Below are positions 11,653-22,347 of a DNA stretch of 64,000 nucleotides, one piece after another. Every line of letters begins with the position of its first letter. Position 1 is the stretch's first letter. The notes under the pieces are model-generated. The model ran no database searches. It was not told the DNA's origin and was given only the letters and a program-made list of their open reading frames with translations. Position numbers and translations under genes: made by a program. Source of the stretch: Ontholestes murinus (taxonomy: Eukaryota > Arthropoda > Insecta > Coleoptera > Staphylinidae); contig OZ018389.1 in NCBI GenBank assembly GCA_963969525.1, forward strand, positions 53,822,642 to 53,886,641, written 5' to 3'.

Positions 11653-12235
11653 TTATTTATTTTATATAAAAAACTGCAACAATAATAAAAATGCAGTATT
11701 GTATGTTCAAGTGTATTTACAATTAATATTATTTAAACGGGATTCTTTAACTTTCACCCGATAAGCTGACAGCTTTAATTCAATCTACAATAATCCTATT
11801 GTAAGCTTGCCTGTAATTCCCTGTGACAATACATAATAATATATCTCGTAATCTACATATTGTTGAATATCATCCTATGCATTGTAGATGTTAAACTGAG
11901 TTATGTAACAAATAAATCTCCGTAAATTTACTTTATATTATGTGTAATCATTTAATCCATAAATGTACTTACCAAATATTTAATGCCTTTAAAATAATCA
12001 TGTATTAATTACATTGAACTATAGTCAGGAAGAGTAATCAACATTTCAATTTGCTATTCAATAAATTAGGATCCTATAATTTTTGATTAAAAAGGTGTGT
12101 TCAGTCCTTATAGTTCAAATACAAAAAAATTAAAACCCATTATACATCATACGTATTTTATCAATTATTCTAATTCTGAAATTGCAACCAGACATAAGTA
12201 AATAGAACTATATTAGAGATTGAAGATTATTATCA

Positions 12236-13425
12236 AGTCAAATATTATTAGATTAAGTTAATGATATGTTTCAGGGGTTTTAAAATATATATGTGATTGT
12301 TTTTTATAATGTTAGTTGTTATGCCATCTATGCCAGGCGAGCTATTATTTTTTAGGGTGGATATATGTCTAATAAGTTCATTATCAGTTACTGGATTAAG
12401 AAAAAATTAGTGAGGGTTTACCCTTTCGGTTTCAATAAAATTAACTGGAGCTTTCAAATCTTTGGACAGATTGATACCAATGTTAGTAAAATAATTATTG
12501 CCGTAGTCTGCCATTCCCTTATTGTCTTCAAATGCTGCTCCATTGTCATTTGTTAAATTGAAAATGTTCTTGTGAGAAGTTTTTTCATTAGTTGAATCTG
12601 CAATTATTTGATAATCTTTTGTAATACTATTTTTATTGTCTTGAATTTGTTTAATGTAGTAGTCAATCTTTGATTTTTTTAACAAGTTATTCAATGAATT
12701 TCTGTAAGTTTTATATTCCCTCTCTGATTCTAGCGAGAAATATTTGTTCAACCGTTTTTTCATTCGGTCTCTGTTTTTTTATGGATATAATTAGACCTTC
12801 TGTTATCCATGGTTTAATTTTAAAATTTTTATTATTTAAGCTAATATTTTTTTAAGATTTTTCAATATATTTACAAATTTTGCTTACAAATAAGTCAGTA
12901 GAATTCTGTGGATCATCAGAAATTAAAATTTCTTCCCAGCATTCGTTTTTCAGAAGGAAATCCAGTTTTTTTTTTGTCAATTGTGGTTATAGTTTTAGCC
13001 CTATTTATATTATTAGAGTCCAGTTTTGTTTTAAAGTCTACCTTCAACGTAACGTAATAGTGGTCTGTAATATGGCAGCTCACAATGTATAATTTAAATT
13101 TTTCGACATAACACTGTGGAGGTTTTTACAAAAATATGGTCAAGACATGTTTTCGTTTCATGACTAACTCTTGTAGGGTTTTGAATGTGTGGTGTAAAGC
13201 CATGTTTGGCAAGTATTGATAAGTACTTATTAACATTTACGTTAGTTACTTTTAGTAAATCAATATTCACTACACCCAAAAATAATTGAAGTTTAGAGTC
13301 CAGGTTGTTTTGTTCTAAAAATACATCGAGATCTTGAAGGAAGGATACCAAATTACTTGGGTTAGGTCTATAGAGAGCAATGATTTGAAGGTACACATCA
13401 TCAATTTTCAAGTCAATGATACAAG
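12236..13425 (-). mobile_element. Jockey/CR1-like non-LTR fragment: endonuclease to RT start
   Basis: Read on the minus strand: C-terminal half of the APE-type endonuclease (13411-13094) with IIALYRP, LFLGVVNIDL (GD changed to GV) and TCLDHIFVK. Then the endonuclease-RT linker (12763-12407) with NYFTNIG, and the first RT motif near 12320 (NNSSPGIDGIT) ending at PLKHIINLI near 12250. The rest of the RT is absent, so it is truncated at both ends. Its upstream edge abuts the RNase H end of another element at about 13425. Loss of the 3-prime part is unusual for target-primed insertions and implies a later deletion or rearrangement. Confidence 0.75.
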
Positions 13426-15300
13426 ATTATTAGCTATCTCGTTTCCGTGAATTCCAGAATGTCCTTTGACCCACAAAAATGTTACACGTTTGTTTGAGGA
13501 TGTATTTATATGGTTAATGGATTTAAGAAGAGATAGAATATTAGGGTCAGATATATCTTCTTTATCAATTCTTGCAATAGTGACTTACAGTCAGAGATTA
13601 TCATCAATTTTTCCTTTTTCGTTTTGTGGTTGATAAATAAAATTTACTGCGCTTTTAATGGGGAAAAGTTCTGCGCTATATATTAAAGCTATACTAGGAA
13701 GACGATATTTTTCAATGTAATTTTTTTTTATAATAAAAAGCAGAGCTACATATTCCTGCTTGATTCTTAGAACCATCAGTAAATATTTGTTCTTGATTTT
13801 CTACGGAACTGCTTATTGTTTGGAAAGTGACTCGTGCAAGCATAGGATTTGAAGAATACTTAGGGATTAGGACCTCAGCTCCTGCGAAGAGGTAGGGGAA
13901 GTTATAGATTGGACTTGTATCTGAAGTCAGAATAAATTGGTGATATATTTTTACTTCCGCATAGGACAGACTAAGTACTGGCGCTTTCTGTTTTTTCCAA
14001 TATTTATTTGTCATTACATTTATAAAAAATCATGGATCTTCTTTATTCTTGTGTTATCAGTTGTTAGTTTTTTATAATGTATTTATCGCTTAATTGTGTT
14101 CTTCTTGTTTGCAGACTTTGTTCTGAGGTTTCTGCTAGCAGAGAATTTGTAGGAGTCGAGCACATCGCGCCTATTACTATGCGTAAAGCTCTATATTGAA
14201 GAAGATCTAGTGACCTTAGTAATTTATTAGAGGCAGAATCGTATAGTCTACAGCCATAATCCATCCTTGATCTTATCAAATTTTTATATAACGTAAGAAC
14301 AATTGAAGGGTGGTATCCCCACCAGTAGTGAGCCAGAATTCGAATAACATTTAGTGATTGCTCACATTGTGTGATTATATTGCTGATATGCAAATTCCAA
14401 GTCAATTTCTTGTCCAAAAAGAATCCCAGGAACTACACATTTTCGTGAATTATGTACTGAATATTATTGAGAATAATCTCTTTGTCATTGAAATTCTTCC
14501 GGGTAAACTAGTAGGGTAGATTAAGTCCCAATTCACCTCGAGAGCTTATCAATAGCAGACAAGTATTAATTTTTTTTGATGAAGTGTGCAAAACTATATC
14601 GTCAGCATATCCCAAGATATTAATATTTCGTGGTATGTTATTACGTATATCAGAAATATATAAAGCGAACAAGATTGGACTAAGGATAGCACCCTGTGAG
14701 AGTCCTATAAAAGAGGACCGCTTTACGATTGTACTAAACATACGTATATATAGATTTCTCTTATGAGTACAGTAATATATAGTCTTCAAGAATAAATTGG
14801 ATATATTAAATTTTGTTTTTAAAATGTCTAATAAAATATTCTATATCTATAAAGAATGACAACATAAATTCCTTGTTTGTGAAAGTATTTAATATATCCA
14901 TAACAATGGAAACAGCATTGTATGTAGTTGATCTAGCTTTTCTAGAACCAGATTGAGTGTTAGGTAAGAGTTTATTTGTTTCAATCCACCATACTAGCCT
15001 TGCTTTAATAATACGTTCAAAAGTTTTAAAAATATAAGACGAGAGTGCTATCGGTCTATATGAATTACAAAAATTGGGGTCTTTACGTGGCTTCAGTATA
15101 GGAATGATATTTACATTGTTCCATTCAGCGATCCAAGATTTCCCTTCCTATACTAGACTAAAGATAGTCAATAAAATTTGTTTACAGTTTAGAGGAAGAT
15201 GAAATAGCATGAAGTAAGTAATATTATCCTCCCGTGGCGCTGTATCTGATGATTTATATTTAATTGCCTAGTTAAGTTCTTGCATACTAATTGGCTTGCA
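13426..15300 (-). mobile_element. I-like non-LTR retrotransposon, RT plus RNase H, degenerate
   Basis: Minus-strand order: RT beginning near 15290 (PISMQEL, DTAPREDNIT), WNNVNIIPILKPRKDPN and SYRPIALSS near 15110-15050, NTQSGSRKARST near 14950, GLSQGAILSPILF near 14690, and the catalytic LGYADDIVL near 14610. The thumb follows (LDKKLTWNLHISN, DYGCRLYDSAS, LLAETSEQSL; 14417-14064), then RNase H: FTDGSKNQAGI near 13770, a YSAELFPIKSAV segment near 13660 and WVKGHSGIHGNEIAN near 13470-13430. This RT-RNase H order is typical of the I group. At least five frame changes are needed, so it is inactive. The endonuclease half is missing. Confidence 0.85.
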
Positions 15301-16665
15301 GAAAAAATGACTTTTTGTATCCTAAGGCTTGGAAATGTTCCTATATTGTTCCAATTTTCAAAGATGGGAGTAGAGCTGAATACAATCCACAATTCCTAAA
15401 CTTTTAGATAAACTTATAACCAATCAATTGATATGGAATTCTAAAATAGTATTATAGACTAACAACATGGATTTATGTCAGGTCGCTCGACGACTACAAA
15501 AGTTATTAACATACCAATCTTACATATTGAATGCTTTTCAAAATGGTTATTAAGTTGATGCTATTTATACGGATTTTTCGAAAGCATTCGATTGTGTTTA
15601 TCATAGCATCCTTTTAAATAAACTGAAAATCCTAGGAGTTAGTGAATCTATTGTTAGCAGGTTTCGTGATTTATTAATTGGTTGCTCTCAATTCGTTAAA
15701 ATAGGAAATATGTATCTAAAGAAATCAAAGTAACATCTGCAGTTCCTCAAGGGTCCCATTGTGGACCTATACTTTTCGTGCTATTTATAAATGATAATAG
15801 CTCACTGTTTTCATTTGCTAAATTTTTATTATTCGCTGATGATTTAAAGTTATTTACTGTAGTAAAACATCCTATTGATTGCAAAAACTTGCAGAATGAA
15901 ATCGATAGATTACATAGTTGATCTACAAAAATTGATTTAAAATTAAATTATAATAAATGTTATACGATTTCTTTCAGTAGAAGAAAAGGTTTTCATTTCG
16001 ATTATAAGCTAAATTCTAGTTCACTAACAAGAGTCAATGTTATAAAGGATCTTGGTGTATTATTTGATACGAAATTTACTTTTAAATTTCATGTTAATAG
16101 TATATGTTCTAAAGCAATTCAATTATTAGGATTTATTGCGCGTTTTCAACTACATTTAATGGCTCAACTGTACGAAAATTATACATATCTTTAGCCCTTC
16201 CAACTCTGGAATATTCATCAGTTGTTTGGTGTCCTTATTATTCTAATAGCATTGCACAATTAGAACGGGTACAATATAAATTTTTGATGCATATCTCATT
16301 TAGATTAGGGCATAATCGACAGAATTACAGTCGTTTATTTATGCTTAACATGCTCAACCTTACATCATTATATGATCAACGTATCAAGTCTGACCTAATG
16401 TTTATATATAAAGTTCTTTACGGGTATATAAATTCTTCCACATTACTGGAGAAATTTGATTTCTACATTCCTCCACGAATTTTGACAAGGTCTGCTCAAT
16501 ACGTTTCAACCAAACAAATTATTGCTACAATGCTCCTTTGGTCCGCATGATATTGTAATATTTTATGTAAACGTTTCAATTTTGTATTATTTTCTCATTC
16601 GCTTAAAACATTCAAAATTAAGTTAGTAAACCTAGTTCCATTATTATATTAATTTTTTCCTTTTT
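15301..16665 (+). mobile_element. CR1/Jockey-like non-LTR RT, copy C
   Basis: Plus-strand RT read through a few shifts: YPKAWKCSYIVPIFKDGSR near 15320, HGFMSGRSTTT near 15470, DAIYTDFSKAFDCV near 15560, VPQGSHCGPILFVLFIND near 15750, and catalytic LLFADDLKLF near 15835. Then DLGVLFDTKFTFKFH near 16050, LEYSSVVWCPYYS near 16215, and an open tail (16284-16550) with YNRLFMLN-like and IKSDLMFIYKVLYGY segments. The endonuclease is missing. The 5-prime edge directly meets the oppositely oriented I-like element at about 15300. Closely related to copy D immediately downstream. Confidence 0.8.
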
Positions 16666-16804
16666 TAGAAGTTTTACAGAATCTATTTTATATTTAGTTT
16701 GTATTATATTTAGCATTACACATGTACAATTAGTTGTCATTTATTTTTATATTATCTATTGTATTAACTGTAAAATGGCGTTATGCTATTAGTTTTATAT
16801 TTGG

Positions 16805-18090
16805 CCATCTTTAGAATCTGTATACTATGTTGATGCAGTGTATGCTGACTTTGCCAAAGCCTTTGATAGTGTGTGCCACTACACACTTATTAACAAGTTA
16901 ACATACCTTGGCTTTGGTCAAGCTATCACAAAATGGCTTTTCAGTTATTAGTAATAGAAATAAATAATTTTGTCTCACGTCCAATTAATGTTTCATCTGG
17001 TGTACCTCAGGGTTCTCACTGTGATCCTATCCTGTTTATACTGTTTATTAATGATTTATCAGCTTATATTCATCACTGTAAAATATTATTGTTTGCTGAT
17101 GATTTGAAAATATTTCGTTCAATATCATGTGCTAAAGATAACTTGTTAATTCAGGAGGATCTTAGCAAATGTTTTTATATTCAGTTTTCCAGAAGCCAAT
17201 CATCGCTATTCCACTACTCTATTAATGGCAATGTATTTACTTCTGTTGATCACATTTGGGATCTTTGACTAATTTTTGATGCGAAAGTGTCTTTTTCCAA
17301 ACATAGAAATAATATTTGTCACAAAGCACTACAAATATTGGGTTTTGTTTTGAGATTTGGTAGAGACTTTTCAATTGATACCTTGAAACTTTTATTCTGT
17401 ACTTTAGTTAGAACGCGATTAGAGTACGCATCTTCTCCATATTACTCTAATGCAAATAGAGTACAAATTGAACATGTTCAGAATAGATTTCTAAAAAGTA
17501 TTACTTTTTGAGTGGTTTCCTATGGTGAGACATATAGTCGTAGTCATATCTGACTTATGTTTTATTTTTAAAGTTATAAATGGTTTGATTAATTGCGATG
17601 TATTGCTTGCAAGACTTAATTTTGTTATTCCTAATACAACATGCAGTAATTTCTCTTTTGGTAGTTAGAGAAGACTTCAGCCGTTGTAATTATGGAAGAA
17701 ACGAATAAATTAGTAGGATGATGTGTTTCGCTAATATAGTCGCAGCGTCTTACGAATCTCTCAATTTGTTTCATGGTTCTTTCAATTGTTATAAAAAGAC
17801 CTTATGTTCATATAATTTATCTTTATTTTCTAAATTGTAATATTTAATCAAATTTAGCTTTAAGTATATTTTTATATTTGTTGTGCGGCTCATGAAAATT
17901 TAAATTTGTTTAGTTAATTTCTTTAAAATTTTATGTTCAATTTATTTTCAGTTTTTTTTTAATTGTAAGAATTATATTTATTTTCAGCTATTGTTTGTAT
18001 TTTTACACTGTTATTCTTATTCTTGTTATGCATTATTTTATTATAAAAAGGGAGTACAGTTTATTAAAATAAAAATAAATTAATAAATAA
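16805..18090 (+). mobile_element. CR1/Jockey-like non-LTR RT, copy D, with A-rich tail
   Basis: Begins within the RT at VYADFAKAFDSV near 16845. Continues with VSSGVPQGSHCDPILF near 17000, catalytic LLFADDLKIF near 17090, a thumb with LEYASSPYYSNANR near 17430 and VQNRFLKSI near 17490, then decays. A 3-prime tail of AAATAAATAAATAA type closes the copy at about 18065-18090. 5-prime truncated in the RT, as expected for target-primed insertion. Protein motifs match copy C, so the two belong to one family in the same orientation. Confidence 0.8.
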
Positions 18091-18890
18091 ATAACAGGAT
18101 GTAAAATATAGATACAAAGACAAGTTGTATCTCGAAATATTTTGTTTGTTTATTCCACCAGCTACTTCTGATTATCAAATATTTCTTGATCACATTAGTG
18201 GTATCATTACTTCAGATCACTATATAATGTGTGTTGATTTTAATCTCGCACACTTTAAAGAATTTTTTGATAACAATATAAATGAATATTCTAGTCCATT
18301 GTTACATTTTATTGATTTTAATTGTGTAAAACAAATAATTCATATAACAAATTCTCTTGGAATAGTTCTGGATTTACTGTTTGTATTTGATAATATTGAG
18401 ACATATCTTAATGAAAATACAAATAGTAAATATAGATAATTATCATCCAGCATTAGAAGGAATATTCACTTTAAAATTAAAACATCGCTAAATTTATCAT
18501 TAAACAAATATAATTTTAAACGCTCAAAACAATGTAATCTTTATAATGAAATACGTAATATTAACTGGTCTTCGCTACACCAAAGTACAAGTGTTGAATA
18601 CGCCTATGATATTTTTTTATAAAAACTTATACAAAACATGTGCCAAAAATACTAAATGTAATTTTATAAATACCCAAAATGGTTCAATAATGATATAATC
18701 TATTTTAGCTAAAATTCAGAAAGCCCAAATGAAATCATTAAAGAAAAAGTGTCGTAATGGTAAGAATCTTACATTGAAATATATTAATGAAGTTTCCAAT
18801 ATTATTATCAAAAGTGAACGACCTGCAAACAAGTTCATTTCTAACAATTTTTCAAAGAAATGTTCCAAAATGTCCAAAATGTTGGTGGTT
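18091..18890 (+). mobile_element. Non-LTR endonuclease domain fragment E
   Basis: Open frame 18125-18439 reads as the second half of an APE-type endonuclease: YIPP-like FIPPATSDYQIFLDHIS, HYIMCVDFNLAHFKE (GDFN box, G changed to V), LLHFIDF and LGIVLDLLF. The following 400 bp, with shifts, give a typical linker (YNEIRNINW, PKWFNNDII). No RT follows. Plausibly the 5-prime half of the family represented by copies C and D. Confidence 0.65.
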
Positions 18891-18944
18891 TAAATTTAAA
18901 ACAACAACATCAATTTTTTTGACTGTGAGGCTGTCTAATTATGA

Positions 18945-19490
18945 CATTATCATTATTGTTTAAATTCGGCACTCGGATAAAATAAACAACTCTGAATTTG
19001 GGGTTTATATTCCTCCTTCATGCGGAAGGGATAAATACGAATCGCACTGTGAAACCTTGTAATATCTGTCAGATTTTTATAAATCCGAATGTTTAATAAT
19101 ATCTGGTGACTATAATTTGCTAAGTGATATATGGAATAATTACAATATGGGAGTAAGTGTATTATCTCTTGGATTTCTGGCTTTTTCACAAGTTAATACG
19201 TTTCCAAATTCAAATAGAGTGATCCTGGATCTTATTTTAGTAGTGCTGATATGTGACCTGTTATGTGATACTTCTAGCCATTATAGTGCCTATATAATTT
19301 TATTCTAAAACTATGACATTTTCAGCAAGGAGTATATTTATGGCAGTTAAAGTTTTTATTTGAGTCGTGGTAATTATACACTTATAAATTCATTTCTTGA
19401 TTCAATTAACAGGACGGACATATTTAATAACTCATCGTGTTTTAATGAAGCCCTTTAAGTAATTGTAATTTTGATTTTTTTCCCAAAAGT
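18945..19490 (+). mobile_element. Non-LTR endonuclease domain fragment F
   Basis: Another endonuclease fragment on the plus strand: FGVYIPPSCGRDKYESHCETL near 18995 in part, CLIISGDYNLL near 19080 (GDYN for GDFN), then GFLAFSQVNTFPNSN and VILDLILV near 19170-19240. The linker FLDSINRTDIFNNSSCFNEA appears near 19395-19450. The RT is absent. A sequence type similar to fragment E, but not a tandem duplicate. Confidence 0.65.
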
Positions 19491-19554
19491 CCATTAGTCT
19501 GAAACCAATAACTTAACTTAAAGAGTAGAGTATTGGAGTTTCATTTATTCATTA

Positions 19555-19735
19555 TTTTTAATTGCCACGGAGGTGTCCAAATGATAATTTGAGAGGTAAT
19601 CAGCAAGATTATTGATGATGTATAAGATGAATAAAATTGGTCCCAGAATTAACCCATGCGGGAAGACTAATAAATTTAGAAAGATTTTCCGCCAGAAGTA
19701 TAAATATATAATTTCTAATAAGGATCTTTTTTTCC
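19555..19735 (-). mobile_element. Short jockey-like RT fragment
   Basis: Minus-strand translation contains LPHGLILGPILFILYI followed by NLADYLSNY, the palm B/C region of a jockey-like RT (usual form GVPQGSILGPILFILYINDL). Only about 60 codons survive before both frames decay. Confidence 0.55.
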
Positions 19736-20429
19736 TGTGGGGGCCGTCATCTTTACAGATCTGGATGCACTGCAGTCTAGGTAGGTTGCTTATTGTAGTA
19801 CTACCGATATTGCCTTACTTACGCAACAATTGCATTACCTTTTACAGGTTCTTCAGAGGTTACGCATGGAAATCATTTGGTACCATATATCTGTTACTAA
19901 ATAAAAGCTGTCTTTTGTTTTCCAGCGCATTACAACTGGAGAATATGCATTGCTGTTTCCGGTGCCATATAACATAACCGACAGCTGGTGACCCCGTTGT
20001 GTAGACCAATTTTACTTAGGTGTTCTTTAACAGTCATGTGGCCTGTTAGCAGTCTTATAGTTGTCTTCAGCTGTACCCAACCTAGTGCCAGTAGTCCTGC
20101 AGCTTGGTTAGAATCGGGCCCTCTTATGATGACCTTGCTATAGTTAGGACGTGGTCTGCTTTCCCAGTATTTCTTGTGTTTGTTGCGAGTCTACTTTCTG
20201 ACTTCAAAACAGCTCGCCTCATTCGTTATGCCCAAAATAGGTTCAGGTCCCATAAATTATATGGTGGCTAATTCGTCAGATTTTTTATTGCCCTCGATAC
20301 TGGAGTGCCTTGGCGTCCAGACAAGTGTTACCTTGTTCTGTCTAGCCAGGTCATTCAGAGAGTTCGAAGCAGTGTGATACCAGTTTGGATGAAGTCTTTT
20401 GGCTTTGGAGAGCCTTCAGTGATACGTCT
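19736..20429 (-). mobile_element. RNase H-bearing non-LTR element, 3-prime part (continues the 22348-23790 element)
   Basis: Minus strand: second half of an RNase H (SLKALQSQKTSSKLV near 20410-20370, NKVTLVWTPRHSSIEGN near 20320-20280, SDELAT) and the usual C-terminal region: TGHMTVKEHLSKIG near 20035, then CRLCYMAPETAMHIL near 19970, a cysteine-histidine motif. The reading begins exactly where the element at 22348-23790 stops. The two are therefore one copy split by the DNA transposon at 20430-22347. Several shifts; inactive. Confidence 0.75.
20425..20429. repeat. Target-site duplication, left copy (CGTCT)
   Basis: Five bases next to the left terminal repeat; the right copy at 22348-22352 is CGCCT (4 of 5 identical). 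Five-base GC-rich duplications are the Transib hallmark. Confidence 0.5.
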
Positions 20430-20489
20430 CACAGTGGTTCCAAATGCCGAAAAGATGGTCATAAATACAAGATGTCGTTGGATTTTATT

Positions 20490-20780
20490 GAAAATTTGTA
20501 TATAGGTTCTTATAGGAAACCTAAAGAAAACTCTTATTTCAAAATTCAAAAATCCAAAATCGCGGATCCAATATGGCGGACCAAAAATGTTAAAACTGTC
20601 AGATTTGCATAAAAAATAGTATATAGTTTTTTTAGGACTCTGGTAAAAAATCTTAATTAAAATTTTCAGAAAAAGAAAATGACCGATCCAATATGGCGGA
20701 TATAAAGTTAAAAATTTCTATATTTTCGTAAAAAATTGTATATAGGTTTTTAATGATCCGATTGAGATGAAACTTGAAAC
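20490..20780. repeat. Degenerate ~120-bp tandem repeat
   Basis: TATATAG starts at 20499, 20620 and 20739 and GATCCAATATGGCGGA at 20565 and 20685, giving a period near 120 bp over about two and a half units. The units have diverged strongly. They lie inside the Transib-like element. Confidence 0.65.
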
Positions 20781-21430
20781 TTAAGGTTTTGTCATTAAAA
20801 GCTGGAACTGAAAAACTTTTGGTGAACATTCAAAAACCGCAAGTGGATGTTTACTCAAGGCGTTTTTTTGTTTTCTCTCGATATTTTTTCTAAATTTAAA
20901 AATAATTACAAAACTGTTCAAATAAAAGTTAAACGTAATGAAAAACTGAACAAAAATTCTTTAACTTGCGAGAAAAAAATTAAAAACTAATAATTTTGAT
21001 ATTTTTTGGATATTTTTAATAAACTAAAGGAGCTACATTAAATTTATATAACAAGTAATTATAAATAATCCACAACTGAGCAAATTTTTAAGAATAATTT
21101 TTTTGCGTAAACCTCATAGTTTTCGAGAAAATATAGGGAAAGATGGCCACAACATTTTTTCAAAATTAAATTTATAAAAATCGTTCAAGTTTGGTCAGTT
21201 GATTTCTTTTGAACTTTATTCTAGAAGGATCAAGTAATGCTAGAAAAGTGGTCCAAGAGTGGGATGTCGTGGGACTTTTTAGTTATTAATCATTTAAACT
21301 TTTACTTAGAAAACTGTCAGTAAAAAAACCCATATTTCCACCTTACGTTAGTTAAATAATAAGAAAAATGAATTATAAACATGTAAAAAATGTTAAAAAG
21401 TATTTACTTGTATTGGGATAATCCATTTTA
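20781..21430. other. AT-rich interior of the Transib-like element
   Basis: A-rich low-complexity sequence with loose similarity to the preceding tandem units. No coding capacity. Confidence 0.4.
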
Positions 21431-22080
21431 ATCGATTCCGGGTCACTCTGCTAAGTATTTGATGCGTACGGAACTGTCGTGCGGTAAACGGCGCGCGGGA
21501 AACAATGTGTTAACGGGGGACGCGGAAGACGTCCTGGTGACGGACTGGCAAGGAAGTAGCACCGGCGGTACTTTCTGGAACCAACACGCACTGGAGGTGG
21601 CCCAGGGGTCCCTGGCGAGGCTCACCATCGATTAGCAGCCGCAGGCTTCGATTAAACAGTTTCCCTTCGGTGATACTTGCTTGAGCTTCCACGCCACGTC
21701 AACGTATGGGCACCGGCTAGCTGTGAAAACAGAGTAAAAGAACAAGAGAAAGTGTGTAAATTAAAACATGGGACCGGAGAAGAAGAAATATATTACAACA
21801 GAATAGACAGAAAATAGACATAGAAAATATACAATATATACAAGAGCAAGAGGCTTGAATCGGCGAAGCCGACCAGGCTGACCACCGCTGCTGATGGCAG
21901 ACGACTGGTGAAGAGCGATGGCCGGAGCCTGGTTTTATATGGTGGTCTTCGGTGACGCGGCTTTGTTTCGGTCACGTAGGCCCCGCAATTCCGGGAACAG
22001 GTAATGATCCTCTTCGCCGAAAAAGGGCCCGACCTATTGTTCCACACTGGCAGCTGCACATTTTTGGAAAATTATCTCGT
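21431..22080 (-). promoter_or_regulatory. GC-rich island with minus-strand TATA box; possible solo LTR
   Basis: A GC-rich block sits in the AT-rich element interior. On the minus strand it has TATAAAA (complement of 21933-21939) followed about 30 bp later by an initiator-like CCAGTCG, then a pyrimidine-rich stretch and a GC-rich region. This is the layout of an insect LTR promoter (U3-R). Short frames inside (for example 21510-21692 minus) look like composition effects. I could not define TG...CA ends or a target duplication, so the LTR reading is tentative. Confidence 0.35.
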
Positions 22081-22152
22081 TTGGATTATTTCAATAATGC
22101 GGGATTTATGCAAATTATTATTAGGAGCAATGGGTATTAAAATATAATTACG

Positions 22153-22196
22153 CATTTGTTACCACGTTCAGGTAAACTGAACGCCGGTAACAAATG
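22153..22196. repeat. Strong 44-nt hairpin
   Basis: Outer stem CATTTGTTACC (22153-22163) with GGTAACAAATG (22186-22196), inner stem CGTTCAG (22165-22171) with CTGAACG (22177-22183), loop GTAAA. All 18 pairs are Watson-Crick. It lies 150 bp inside the right end of the Transib-like element. Confidence 0.75.
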
Positions 22197-22347
22197 GGGG
22201 AGGGCCAGAGCCACCTGTTCAGGTTAGACTCTATAAAACCGACAAGGCAGGTACCAATATACCAATAACTGTAGACTAAAGAGACACTAAAGCAAACTTT
22301 CATTTTTGGGATTTTTGGCCAGCTTTTCGGCATTTGGAACCACTGTG

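Larger units (their letters stand above)
10341..12235. other. Unique-looking noncoding DNA
   Basis: No transposon protein was recognised. Sequence around 10780-11000 is base-balanced and holds TAATCCC and GGGATTA in inverted orientation (10872-10878 and 10884-10890). A strong splice-like site lies at 11600-11652 (separate entry). This is the best candidate in the window for host-derived intronic or regulatory DNA. Confidence 0.45.
20430..22347. mobile_element. Transib-like non-autonomous DNA transposon (1.9 kb)
   Basis: Terminal inverted repeats of 25 identical bases (20430-20454 and 22323-22347), with looser match to about 40, begin CACAGTGGTTCC. They are flanked by CGTCT and CGCCT. The host RNase H frame on either side rejoins around this duplication, which fixes the ends. 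CACAGTG ends with 5-bp duplications match the Transib superfamily, the relatives of RAG1. No transposase frame is present inside. It contains a degenerate 120-bp tandem repeat, a GC-rich promoter-like island and a strong hairpin. The alternative is hAT, since CAGTGGTTC also starts many hAT ends, but the required 8-bp direct duplication is absent. Confidence 0.6.

Noticed and set aside
21443..22059. Short minus-strand frames in the GC-rich island
   Set aside because: GC-rich DNA has few stops; the translations show no domain and the block looks like promoter or LTR DNA.
20432..22345. hAT interpretation of the 1.9-kb insertion (ends starting CAGTGGTTC)
   Set aside because: An 8-bp direct duplication is required, but ACGTCTCA and TGCGCCTG do not match, and the two extra symmetric bases (CA/TG) belong to the inverted repeat.
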